The notes under the pieces were generated by a model, which saw only the letters and a list, made by a program, of their open reading frames with translations, made no database searches and was not told the origin of the DNA. A stretch of 64,000 bases of DNA from positions 372,001 to 436,000 of the forward strand of contig NZ_ATTM01000001.1 in NCBI RefSeq assembly GCF_000419685.1, read 5' to 3'. This DNA is from Flavobacterium antarcticum DSM 19726. Lineage in GTDB: Bacteria; Bacteroidota; Bacteroidia; Flavobacteriales; Flavobacteriaceae. Of this stretch, positions 53,867-61,477 are shown in pieces (positions within the stretch are counted from its first letter, which is position 1; every line of letters starts with the position of its first letter). A program made the translations under genes and the position numbers.

Positions 53867-54043
53867 TTATTTCTTAATCGTTCCCGTCTTCTTATCATAT
53901 CCATACGGACAATGTCTGCATCCGCTTTTGCAGCAATAACCGCGTTTCAAGTGGTGTTTTTCGGTAAAACATTTGTAACCTTCGGGAGTATAATAAAAAT
54001 CTTCTCCTTCAATTAATTTATTTTCCTTATTTTGCTCGTTCAT
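53867..54043 (-). CDS. 58-aa DUF5522-like cysteine-rich protein (short gene)
   Basis: Read directly from the sequence: ATG 54041-54043, TAA 53867-53869. The protein has YYTPEGYKCFTEKHHLKRG followed by YCCKSGCRHCPYGYD, a conserved Cys cluster (C-C-x3-C-x2-C) with probable metal binding, as in DUF5522 proteins. It heads the hutU operon. A TAAATTTG box ends 4 nt before the ATG, so the transcript may be leaderless. Confidence 0.8.
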   Translation of the reverse strand: MNEQNKENKLIEGEDFYYTPEGYKCFTEKHHLKRGYCCKSGCRHCPYGYDKKTGTIKK

Positions 54044-54047
54044 AGGA

Positions 54048-54055
54048 CAAATTTA
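54048..54055 (-). promoter_or_regulatory. -7 box of the DUF5522-hutU operon
   Basis: TAAATTTG on the minus strand, 4 nt before the start codon at 54043. The divergent gene begins at 54070, so the two promoters must overlap in a 26-nt gap or reach into the coding region. Confidence 0.45.
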
Positions 54056-54069
54056 AAACTTTAAAGCAG

Positions 54070-54405
54070 ATGTTCGTTATTGTTGCGAAATATTTAATTC
54101 CAAAGGGTTTTGCGGGACTTACACTTTTTCCTTTCATAATTTTGAAAGAGAAAACTGATGTTTCCAATCCCGTTATGTTGCAACACGAAAAAATTCACAT
54201 TCGGCAACAAATGGAGTTGTTTATTTTACCTTTTTTCATTTGGTACGGAACCGAATATTTTATCCGTATACTGCAATATAAGGATAAACATACGGCTTAT
54301 CGAAATATTAGTTTTGAACGTGAGGCTTACGCCAATGAATCGCAGAAAGATTTTTTACAGAAACGAAGATTTTGGAATTTTTTAAATTATTTGAAAGCAA
54401 AATGA
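54070..54405 (+). CDS. Small protein with HExxH motif, unknown function
   Basis: 111 aa. The sequence LQHEKIHIRQQMELF places an HExxH zinc-peptidase-like motif at H39-E40-x2-H43 in a helix. A membrane-like stretch covers about 50-60, and EREAYANESQ could hold a third ligand (E). The protein is much shorter than typical M48 peptidases; related short proteins are found in Bacteroidota. Its stop overlaps the ATG of the next gene (ATGA), so the two are translationally coupled. Confidence 0.75.
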   Translation: MFVIVAKYLIPKGFAGLTLFPFIILKEKTDVSNPVMLQHEKIHIRQQMELFILPFFIWYGTEYFIRILQYKDKHTAYRNISFEREAYANESQKDFLQKRRFWNFLNYLKAK

Positions 54406-55316
54406 TTCCTTTAAAAGTAGAAAACCAATTCGCATTTTCAGATAAAGACAGAAACATCGACGTTTACATCAAGCGAGAAGATTTAATTCATCCGTTTGTG
54501 AGTGGAAATAAATTCAGAAAACTCAAATACAATTTGGCAGAAGCCAAAAAACAGAATTTCAAAACACTTCTAACTTTCGGCGGTGCATTTTCAAATCACA
54601 TTGCAGCAGTTGCTTTTGCGGGAAAAGCAGAAGGTTTCAAAACAGTTGGTATTATTCGTGGAGATGAATTGAGCGAAAAAATAAAAGACAATCCAACATT
54701 GAAATTCGCTTCTGAAAATGGAATGCATTTTGAGTTTGTTTCCAGAGAAATGTATCGAAATAAAACGGACGAATCTTTTTTGCTTTCAATGAAAGAAAAA
54801 TTCGGCGACTTTTACCTCATTCCCGAAGGAGGAACAAACGAATTAGCCGTAAAAGGTTGTGAAGAAATTTTGACAGAAGAAGATAAAAATTTTAATTTTA
54901 TAGCTTGTGCTGTTGGAACTGGAGGAACAATTGCGGGAATTATCAAAAGTTCGTTGCCAAATCAGCAAGTTTTAGGTTTTCCGGCGTTAAAAGGGGATTT
55001 TTTGCAAAATGAAATTCGTAATTTTGCAGAGGAAACAAATTGGCAACTCATCGACGGATTTGAATTTGGCGGTTACGGCAAAGTAACTACAGAATTAATC
55101 GTTTTTATGAATGATTTTTATGCCGAAACCCAAATTCTTTTGGACCCGATTTATACGGCAAAGATGGTTTTTGGCGTTAGAAGTTTAATTGAAAAAGGAT
55201 TTTTTCCAGATAACACAAAAATTTTGCTGATTCATACGGGTGGAATTCAGGGAATCGATGGAATGAATCAACTATTAGAAAAAAAGAAATTACCCAAAAT
55301 AAACAGAAATGATTAA
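54402..55316 (+). CDS. PLP-dependent ACC deaminase / D-cysteine desulfhydrase family enzyme
   Basis: 304 aa from ATG 54402 (the frame opens at 54372, but the ATGA overlap with the upstream stop marks the start). Fold type II PLP enzyme: KREDLIHPFVSGNKFRKLKYNL carries the Schiff-base lysine in the SGNKFRK motif, with FGGAFSNHIAAVA and AVGTGGTIAGI as cofactor loops. The substrate could be 1-aminocyclopropane-1-carboxylate or D-cysteine. It overlaps the next gene by 8 nt. Confidence 0.85.
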   Translation: MIPLKVENQFAFSDKDRNIDVYIKREDLIHPFVSGNKFRKLKYNLAEAKKQNFKTLLTFGGAFSNHIAAVAFAGKAEGFKTVGIIRGDELSEKIKDNPTLKFASENGMHFEFVSREMYRNKTDESFLLSMKEKFGDFYLIPEGGTNELAVKGCEEILTEEDKNFNFIACAVGTGGTIAGIIKSSLPNQQVLGFPALKGDFLQNEIRNFAEETNWQLIDGFEFGGYGKVTTELIVFMNDFYAETQILLDPIYTAKMVFGVRSLIEKGFFPDNTKILLIHTGGIQGIDGMNQLLEKKKLPKINRND

Positions 55317-56163
55317 GAAAATTGCGTGTCTATTTATTGTGATGCTGTTCATTGGTTGTGGCGGCTCTAAAAACTATGTTAGAACTTCTAAAAAGAAATC
55401 TACAACGACAAAAAAAACGGTATATACTGCGAAAAAAACTGCAAAGCCAACTTCAAAACCTGTAAATCGCGAGACAGAAACGATGGTTTCTACTTCAAAA
55501 ACGACCGTTTATACAGACGTAGTTTTTGCGTATGTGAATGATTTCAAGGAAATCGCTAAAGGAAATATGAAAACCTACGGCATTCCAGCAAGTATCATTT
55601 TGGCACAAGGAATTTTAGAATCGGGTGCGGGAAGAGGTGATTTAGCAAAAAGGTCGAACAATCATTTTGGAATTAAATGCCATACCGGTTGGGAAGGTGA
55701 AAAAGTATACCACGACGACGATGCTGCACAAGAATGTTTCCGAAAGTACAAAGACCCAGCGGAATCCTATAAAGACCATGCGTTGTTTTTGACCAGTAGA
55801 AGTAGGTATTCGAGTTTATTTCAGCTGGGTAAAGACGATTACGAAGCTTGGGCAAAAGGCTTGCGTAAAGCGGGTTATGCCACGGATCCTAAATATCCAG
55901 AGAAATTAATTAGCTACATTGAACGGTATAATTTACATCAATATGATTCAGAAGTTCTAGGAAATAAGTACACTCCTTTTGATAACGCAGTAAAACCGAT
56001 GGTAATTGCGAGTCATCAAGTGGGTAATTTATACGAAGTGCAACCTGGAGAAACATTGTATGCGATTTCTAAAAAGTTCGACATTTCAGTTGATGATTTG
56101 AAGAAGAAAAATAATTTGTCTGATAACACGCTTTCCATCGGGCAACGATTAATTGTAAAATAG
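55309..56163 (+). CDS. Glucosaminidase lipoprotein with LysM domain
   Basis: 284 aa. Lipobox LFIGC (C17), a Lys/Thr-rich linker (about 22-60), a glucosaminidase domain (about 75-215, with YGIPASIILAQGILESGAGRG and NNHFGIKC), and one C-terminal LysM (about 240-284, GETLYAISKKFDISVDDLKKKNNL). It cleaves or binds peptidoglycan in the periplasm and overlaps the upstream PLP enzyme by 8 nt. Confidence 0.92.
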   Translation: MIKKIACLFIVMLFIGCGGSKNYVRTSKKKSTTTKKTVYTAKKTAKPTSKPVNRETETMVSTSKTTVYTDVVFAYVNDFKEIAKGNMKTYGIPASIILAQGILESGAGRGDLAKRSNNHFGIKCHTGWEGEKVYHDDDAAQECFRKYKDPAESYKDHALFLTSRSRYSSLFQLGKDDYEAWAKGLRKAGYATDPKYPEKLISYIERYNLHQYDSEVLGNKYTPFDNAVKPMVIASHQVGNLYEVQPGETLYAISKKFDISVDDLKKKNNLSDNTLSIGQRLIVK

Positions 56164-56204
56164 CAAAGTGAGCCATTCACTTTTATCCAAAATAAAATAT
56201 TAAA

Positions 56205-57491
56205 ATGATTTATAAGAGAAGTAGTCAGCTTTTTGCGGAAGCTGAAAAAGTAATTCCAGGCGGTGTAAATTCGCCGGTTCGTGCGTTTAAATCAGTTGGT
56301 GGAACACCAATTTTTGTAAAATACGCTCGAGGTGCTTATTTATATGATGAAGACGACCGTCGATTAATTGATTACATCAATTCTTGGGGTCCAATGATTT
56401 TAGGTCATGCATATCAGCCGGTGGTAGATTCCATTATTTCTAGAGCAAAATTAGGAACTTCTTTCGGAATGCCAACTGCTTTAGAAACTGAAATTGCGAC
56501 TTTAGCTGTGAAGATGGTTCCGAATATTGACAAAATCCGTTTTGTGAATTCAGGTACGGAAGCGTGTATGAGTGCGATTCGATTGGCGAGAGGTTTTACA
56601 AATAGAGATAAAATTATAAAATTTGCCGGTTGTTACCACGGACATTCTGATTCCTTTTTGATTCAAGCGGGAAGTGGAGCGATTACTTTTGGTTCACCAA
56701 ATAGTCCGGGAGTTACTTCAGGAACGGCCAAAGATACTTTGTTAGCAGAATATAATAATTTGGACAACGTAAAAGATTTAATCGTTGCGAATCCAGGTGA
56801 AATTGCGGCAATTATAATCGAACCTGTTGCAGGAAATATGGGTTGCATTCCACCAAAGGAAGGATTTTTAGAAGGCTTACGCCAAATGTGTACCGATAAT
56901 GGAATTTTACTAATTTTTGATGAGGTCATGACGGGATTCCGTTTAGCGAAAGGTGGTGCTCAAGAATTATATAATATTACCGCTGATATTACGTGTTTTG
57001 GAAAAGTAATTGGTGGTGGATTACCTGTTGGTGCTTTTGCAGCTCGTGAAGAAATTATGAATTATTTAGCGCCAATTGGACCTGTTTATCAAGCGGGAAC
57101 GTTGTCAGGAAATCCTTTAGCAATGGCTGCTGGATTAGCAATGTTACAAGCGTTAGACGCTGATGCTGAAATTTTTACTCGTTTAGCAACTAAAACTGCT
57201 TATTTAGAAGAGGGAATTCGCAAGGCATTGAATGCAGAAGCTATTGAATTTACGATTAATCGAGTGGGTTCTATGATTTCTGTACATTTTCATGCAGATG
57301 CTGTTGTAGATTTTACCACAGCAAAAAACGGCGACAACGAACGGTTTAAGCAGTTTTTCCACGGATTGCTAAATGAAGGTATTTATATTGCACCATCAGC
57401 TTATGAAACGTGGTTTATTACGGATGCATTGACTTATGAGGATTTAGATTTTACAATTGCAGCTGTTGCTAAAGTGGCAAAAAAACTTTAA
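56205..57491 (+). CDS. hemL: Glutamate-1-semialdehyde 2,1-aminomutase
   Basis: 428 aa, class III PLP aminotransferase. [18 protein letters not shown] is the classic start, [15 protein letters not shown] the cofactor loop, and [15 protein letters not shown] holds the PLP lysine. It makes 5-aminolevulinate for heme and siroheme in the C5 pathway. It lies 41 nt after the glucosaminidase gene. Confidence 0.96.
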   Translation: MIYKRSSQLFAEAEKVIPGGVNSPVRAFKSVGGTPIFVKYARGAYLYDEDDRRLIDYINSWGPMILGHAYQPVVDSIISRAKLGTSFGMPTALETEIATLAVKMVPNIDKIRFVNSGTEACMSAIRLARGFTNRDKIIKFAGCYHGHSDSFLIQAGSGAITFGSPNSPGVTSGTAKDTLLAEYNNLDNVKDLIVANPGEIAAIIIEPVAGNMGCIPPKEGFLEGLRQMCTDNGILLIFDEVMTGFRLAKGGAQELYNITADITCFGKVIGGGLPVGAFAAREEIMNYLAPIGPVYQAGTLSGNPLAMAAGLAMLQALDADAEIFTRLATKTAYLEEGIRKALNAEAIEFTINRVGSMISVHFHADAVVDFTTAKNGDNERFKQFFHGLLNEGIYIAPSAYETWFITDALTYEDLDFTIAAVAKVAKKL

Positions 57492-57594
57492 TTTTAAAAT
57501 AAGATGCTTAAATTGATTCATTGTAACCGCTTCAACGCGTAAAATTTATAATTTGTTTAATGGTAATTATATATGTTAATCTAATTTCAAATCA

Positions 57595-57629
57595 AAAATT
57601 GAGCTACTTTTGTAGCTCAATTTTTTTTT
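57595..57629 (+). terminator. Rho-independent terminator after hemL
   Basis: AATTGAGCTAC and GTAGCTCAATT pair around a short T loop, with nine T following. It lies about 100 nt after the hemL stop. Confidence 0.85.
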
Positions 57630-57667
57630 AGACTATATTGTCAGCCAATTTTTTTCTACACTAAATA

Positions 57668-58438
57668 ATGTCTAAACTTAAGACAGAAGATCAATTTTTA
57701 GATTTATCGGATTACGGAAGATCATTTGGTCGATTTCTTGCAAAATCTTTACAACACACGAGATTTACTCCAATACACGTAACCTTGCTTTTTGGTGTTT
57801 GCGGCTTATTTGCGATCGTTGCAATGTTAGAAGGTTACTATATTCTAGCAGCATTTTTATTACTTCTAAAATCAGGAATTGATGCGGCAGATGGAGAATT
57901 GGCACGACTTAAAAAAACGCCTTCGTATTCAGGTCGGTATTTAGATAGTATTTTTGATTTTATTTTGAATTTCTTGTTTTTATCTACGGTAACTTACATT
58001 ACTAATGTTGATTATTGGTTGCTATTCGTTGCTTTTTTTGGATTGCAACTGCAAGGAACGTTGTATAATTATTACTACGTTATTTTGCGCAACAGGAGTG
58101 TAGGTGGTGATTCGACAAGTAAGATATTTGAGTACAAAACACCAAAAGCATTACCAGGAGAACGTCAAAAAACAGTCAATATACTTTTTCAATTCTACCT
58201 CATTTTCTATGGAATATTTGATAAAATTATTTATTTTCTAGATGGAAGTGCTTCAAAAGTGAGGAAATTTCCCAATTGGTTTATGACGATGCTTTCGGTC
58301 TATGGACTTGGATTTCAATTGTTCATTATGGCCGCCTTGTTGGCTTTGAATCAAATTGATTTGATTTTAAACGTTTTTACTTTAATGACATTTCCAGTAC
58401 TACTTTGCATTATTGTACGGAAAATCTTCATAAAATAG
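57668..58438 (+). CDS. CDP-alcohol phosphatidyltransferase
   Basis: 256 aa. The catalytic motif D72-x2-D75-G76-x2-A79-R80-x8-G89-x3-D93-x3-D97 is complete. About six membrane helices follow the usual order. The enzyme joins a CDP-activated lipid to an alcohol, so it takes part in phospholipid synthesis; the alcohol cannot be read from the sequence. It stands alone between terminators. Confidence 0.93.
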   Translation: MSKLKTEDQFLDLSDYGRSFGRFLAKSLQHTRFTPIHVTLLFGVCGLFAIVAMLEGYYILAAFLLLLKSGIDAADGELARLKKTPSYSGRYLDSIFDFILNFLFLSTVTYITNVDYWLLFVAFFGLQLQGTLYNYYYVILRNRSVGGDSTSKIFEYKTPKALPGERQKTVNILFQFYLIFYGIFDKIIYFLDGSASKVRKFPNWFMTMLSVYGLGFQLFIMAALLALNQIDLILNVFTLMTFPVLLCIIVRKIFIK

Positions 58439-58463
58439 ACGTGAATTTATAAAATACGCTTCA

Positions 58464-58492
58464 ATAAAAAAGACCCCAAAATTGGAGTCTTT
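58464..58492 (-). terminator. Terminator after the secreted Ala-rich protein gene
   Basis: On the minus strand AAAGACTCC pairs with GGGGTCTTT, using one G-U pair that is possible only in this orientation, and a T tract follows. It lies about 30 nt after the stop of the gene at 58523. Confidence 0.72.
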
Positions 58493-58522
58493 GATATGAA
58501 TTAATAATTTTACTTTTCTAAA

Positions 58523-58882
58523 TTAGTTTACCAACTGGTTGTATAATTTTTTATTTGCTTTTAATTTTGCAAAGTTAGCATCACCAATATAATTAGCTAA
58601 TTGACTTTCAACGTAAGAAGAAAGTGCTGCTAATCGTTCGGCAGATAAACTGGTATCTTCTTTTGTTCTATATTTTGTCGTAAAAATTTTATTTACATTC
58701 GCTTTTACAGCCTCGTCTACTGTAATAACAGCAGTTAAAGCTTGCATATCACGTTCTGCAGCTTGGTCAGAAGTCAAATTCTGAGCAGCTGCTTCTGTTG
58801 CAGCTTTAGAAGTTGCTTTTTTTGTTTGAGCACTCATTCCTACAGCAACAAATAAGGCTAATGCAACAAATATATTTTTCAT
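58523..58882 (-). CDS. Secreted Ala-rich protein of unknown function
   Basis: 119 aa. Signal peptide (about 1-19, ending GMSAQ), an Ala/Lys/Thr-rich stretch, then a helical region with KIFTTKYRTKEDTSLSAERLAALSSYVES. No family recognised; similar small helical secreted proteins are frequent in Flavobacterium. It lies 61 nt after the Spy-like gene in the same direction. Confidence 0.7.
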   Translation of the reverse strand: MKNIFVALALFVAVGMSAQTKKATSKAATEAAAQNLTSDQAAERDMQALTAVITVDEAVKANVNKIFTTKYRTKEDTSLSAERLAALSSYVESQLANYIGDANFAKLKANKKLYNQLVN

Positions 58883-58943
58883 TTTAAGGTTGGTTTAATA
58901 GTTTCTTATGCCAAATCTAATTAAATTTATTTTAAAACCAAAA

Positions 58944-59381
58944 TTATTTTCTTGCGTGCTTTTTATTTTTCATTCGATTGGCAGTTCTTTTATTTCCACT
59001 TTTTCGCATATCTTCCCATTTGTTAAGCTGTTCAGCGGTCAAAACTTTTTTCATTTCTGATTTATAGGCAATTTGATCGTCTAAAATTGATTTTTTTAAA
59101 ACAAATCTTTCATCTGTTGTTAGGTTTTTCTTCTCTGCTCTGTTGTTTTTCATTTCAGTTCGTAACGCTTCGCGCTTCATTTGTTGTTTGCCAACAATAG
59201 CAGCGATGTCTTTTTGCTGTTGTGCATTTAAATCCAATTCGAGTGTCAGCTTTTTAACTTGTAACTCATTTTTTTGCTGACTTGTGAATGCGGGTTTTTC
59301 TACGTGTTTCAATTCTCTTTTTTCTTGTGCAATTCCCGAAAAGGTCAATCCTAAGATTGCCATTACTAGTAACTTTTTCAT
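58944..59381 (-). CDS. Spy/CpxP-like periplasmic helical protein
   Basis: 145 aa. Signal peptide (about 1-18, ending GIAQE), then a helical body with LELDLNAQQQKDIAAIVGKQQMKREALR and a middle D-x-R-F-x-L-x-x-ILD-x-Q-I. It ends with a strongly basic tail (KRTANRMKNKKHARK). Such proteins match the LTxxQ-type stress-response family (Spy, DUF4890). The role here is inferred only. Confidence 0.68.
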   Translation of the reverse strand: MKKLLVMAILGLTFSGIAQEKRELKHVEKPAFTSQQKNELQVKKLTLELDLNAQQQKDIAAIVGKQQMKREALRTEMKNNRAEKKNLTTDERFVLKKSILDDQIAYKSEMKKVLTAEQLNKWEDMRKSGNKRTANRMKNKKHARK

Positions 59382-59728
59382 TTTTAATATATTTAAAGGT
59401 TATGGGTATAAGACACTGTAATAGAGAATAGGTTTAATGTTGTTTAAGTAATAATTGCTACAATGTAAATTTTTTCGCTGTTTTTAATTCCATTTTAGGT
59501 GGTAGTTGCTGAATGAGAAATACTAATAGGAACCTGAATATTTAGGTTCGTTCAAAAGAAAAGTGTTGGTTCGTCGGTAGTTAATGCCGTTTGTCGAAAA
59601 AAATGATTTTATATAATTATTTATGCAAGTTGTCATGCGAATAAGATACATCTTTGTTAAACAATAGTGAATGATCTATTTTTAAAGTCGTAAATTACAT
59701 TTGAATTTAAATACATAAATACAATTAC
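59382..59728. other. 347-bp gene-free stretch with a dyad and a promoter box
   Basis: AT-rich, no reading frame of note. A 20-bp near-palindrome, GAACCTGAATATTTAGGTTC at 59530-59549, is perfect apart from one G-T opposition. It has no following T tract, so it is not a typical terminator. A TACATTTG box (59696-59703) close to the right end probably serves the lipoprotein gene at 59729. Nothing else is evident. Confidence 0.6.
59696..59703 (+). promoter_or_regulatory. -7 box of the beta-propeller lipoprotein gene
   Basis: TACATTTG exactly matches TAnnTTTG and lies 25 nt before the ATG at 59729. No -33 box is clear. Confidence 0.55.
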
Positions 59729-61345
59729 ATGAAGAAAGTTATTTTAATTGCTGGTTTTTTGGCCTTAGGGATTTTTCAAAGTTGTCAAAACGACGATGCA
59801 ATTCTTTACAGTGCTGAAAGTGGAAAAGTAATTTTAAACGAAAATACTGCTGAGTTAAGCAGTCGTTTGGATTACTCCAATTCTGGTGTTATTAATCTTA
59901 CGGGAAGTTCATTATTAGGAAGAGGTATTATGGACGGAAGTTCAGCTGATTTTCCGATGTCCTTATTGGCAGAAGTTATTCCGCCGTCGTACCAAGGTGT
60001 TCAGTTGACTGCTTCGCATGTTGATGTTAAAGACAATTTAGTGTATGTTTCTTATAATAAACAAGGAGACGAGTATTTAGGAGGTATTGATGTTATTGAT
60101 GTTTCAGAGCCTAATAATCCTGTTTTAATCGTTAGTGCTATTTTGCCTAATATTGATATCACTTCAGTGCAATACGATGGTGGAAAATTATACATTGCTG
60201 GTGCAGCAGATCCTGATTTCACAAATGAAGTTTCAACGCCTGCTTTTGTTGCTAAAATGACTTTAAACGGTGGTTTATTGACTAACGATTACGCGTTAAC
60301 TTCTTTACCAAGTTATGTGACTACAGGGTTGACAGTTACTTCTGCTAATTATTATGCGGTAACTGGAAGTACTGGTGTTGTTGCCAAATTAAATAAAAAC
60401 ACAAATCAAATTGAAACAACAATTGACGTAGCTGATTTAAGAGCGATTGGTGCGATTGATAATAAAATTGTAGTTTTAAGTGGGACAAATGGAGTTAAAG
60501 TTTTGAACGCGTCGACGTTAAGCGTGCTTTCTTCTTTTTTAACTTCGAACGATGTGGCTGGAGCTAAACGTACGATTGATTTTCAAGGAACTAATGTTTT
60601 GGTTGCTGAAGGTTTTAACGGACTGAAAGTGTACAATACAACGAGTGGTTCTTTAGTACAATCGCTTGCAGTACCAACAGATATTGAGGGTGTTAATCCT
60701 GACGATTTGGTAACAAATGCTGTTTCAGTACAAGGTGATTTCGTATATGCCGCAAATGGAGCTGCTGGAGTAACTGTTTACAAAAAGACGCAAAATTTAT
60801 TAGTTGAAATGGGTTCTATTGATTTAGATGGTTCTGCGAATTATGTAAAAAGTGTAGGAGATTACATCTTTGTGGCAACAGGAACAGGTGGATTGAAAAT
60901 CATTAAAAAATTAACAGTTGCTTCTATAAATTGCGCAAGTTTTCCAACCTACAATGGTGGTGCTTGGTTGAATGTGAATTCTAACGAGACATTAAATTAT
61001 CAAGGATCTGCCGCTTTACAGGGAATTAATGTAAATCAAAATTTAACATTTTGTGGTTCATTATCCGTTTCACAAGGGGTAAATATTAATTCAAACGGAG
61101 TTTTCACTATGAAAGGTTCGCTTGCTCAAGGTCAATACGGTAGTAACAGTACAAATTTCAACGTGAATGGTACTTTTAAAGTCGAAGGTAGCGTTGTGAT
61201 TTATGGTAACTTGATTTTGAATAGTAATGCTAAACTTGAGTTTTTAGGTTCAGGTTCGTCGATTACAATTTACGGAAATGTGACTAAAAATAGCAACGTA
61301 ACCATTACAGGAAACTATACAGATACGTTCAATAAATTGAATTAG
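59729..61345 (+). CDS. Beta-propeller (LVIVD-like) lipoprotein with repetitive C-terminal domain
   Basis: 538 aa. Lipobox FQSC (C19). Residues about 90-405 form propeller-like repeats each containing a V-x-V-x-GD-x-VYVA-x-G-x-x-G-type blade (LVYVSYNKQGDEYLGGIDVIDVSEPNNP; FVYAANGAAGVTVYKKT; YIFVATGTGGLKI). Residues about 420-538 switch to N/G/S-rich short repeats such as NVNQNLTFCGSLSVSQGVNINSN, resembling bactofilin-like or beta-helix stacks. No T9SS sorting domain is seen. Presumably on the outer membrane; function unknown. Confidence 0.8.
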   Translation: MKKVILIAGFLALGIFQSCQNDDAILYSAESGKVILNENTAELSSRLDYSNSGVINLTGSSLLGRGIMDGSSADFPMSLLAEVIPPSYQGVQLTASHVDVKDNLVYVSYNKQGDEYLGGIDVIDVSEPNNPVLIVSAILPNIDITSVQYDGGKLYIAGAADPDFTNEVSTPAFVAKMTLNGGLLTNDYALTSLPSYVTTGLTVTSANYYAVTGSTGVVAKLNKNTNQIETTIDVADLRAIGAIDNKIVVLSGTNGVKVLNASTLSVLSSFLTSNDVAGAKRTIDFQGTNVLVAEGFNGLKVYNTTSGSLVQSLAVPTDIEGVNPDDLVTNAVSVQGDFVYAANGAAGVTVYKKTQNLLVEMGSIDLDGSANYVKSVGDYIFVATGTGGLKIIKKLTVASINCASFPTYNGGAWLNVNSNETLNYQGSAALQGINVNQNLTFCGSLSVSQGVNINSNGVFTMKGSLAQGQYGSNSTNFNVNGTFKVEGSVVIYGNLILNSNAKLEFLGSGSSITIYGNVTKNSNVTITGNYTDTFNKLN

Positions 61346-61368
61346 TATTAAAAATTTATTTTTCTTAT

Positions 61369-61405
61369 AAAAATGAGTTCGATTTATCGGACTCATTTTT
61401 TTTGT
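61369..61405 (+). terminator. Terminator after the beta-propeller gene
   Basis: AAATGAGT and ACTCATTT form the outer stem, continued by CGA / TCG across one T-G pair, and a T run follows. Confidence 0.83.
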
Positions 61406-61427
61406 TTAAAATCGAAATAATAGAAAC

Positions 61428-61460
61428 AAAAAAAGGAGTTCCATTTGGAACTCCTTTTTT
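61428..61460. terminator. Bidirectional terminator, mainly for lysS
   Basis: AAAAGGAGTTCCA (61431-61443) pairs with TGGAACTCCTTTT (61446-61458), with A and T runs on both sides. It lies 17 nt past the lysS stop. Confidence 0.87.
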
Positions 61461-61477
61461 ATTTTTGCATGGTTAAT

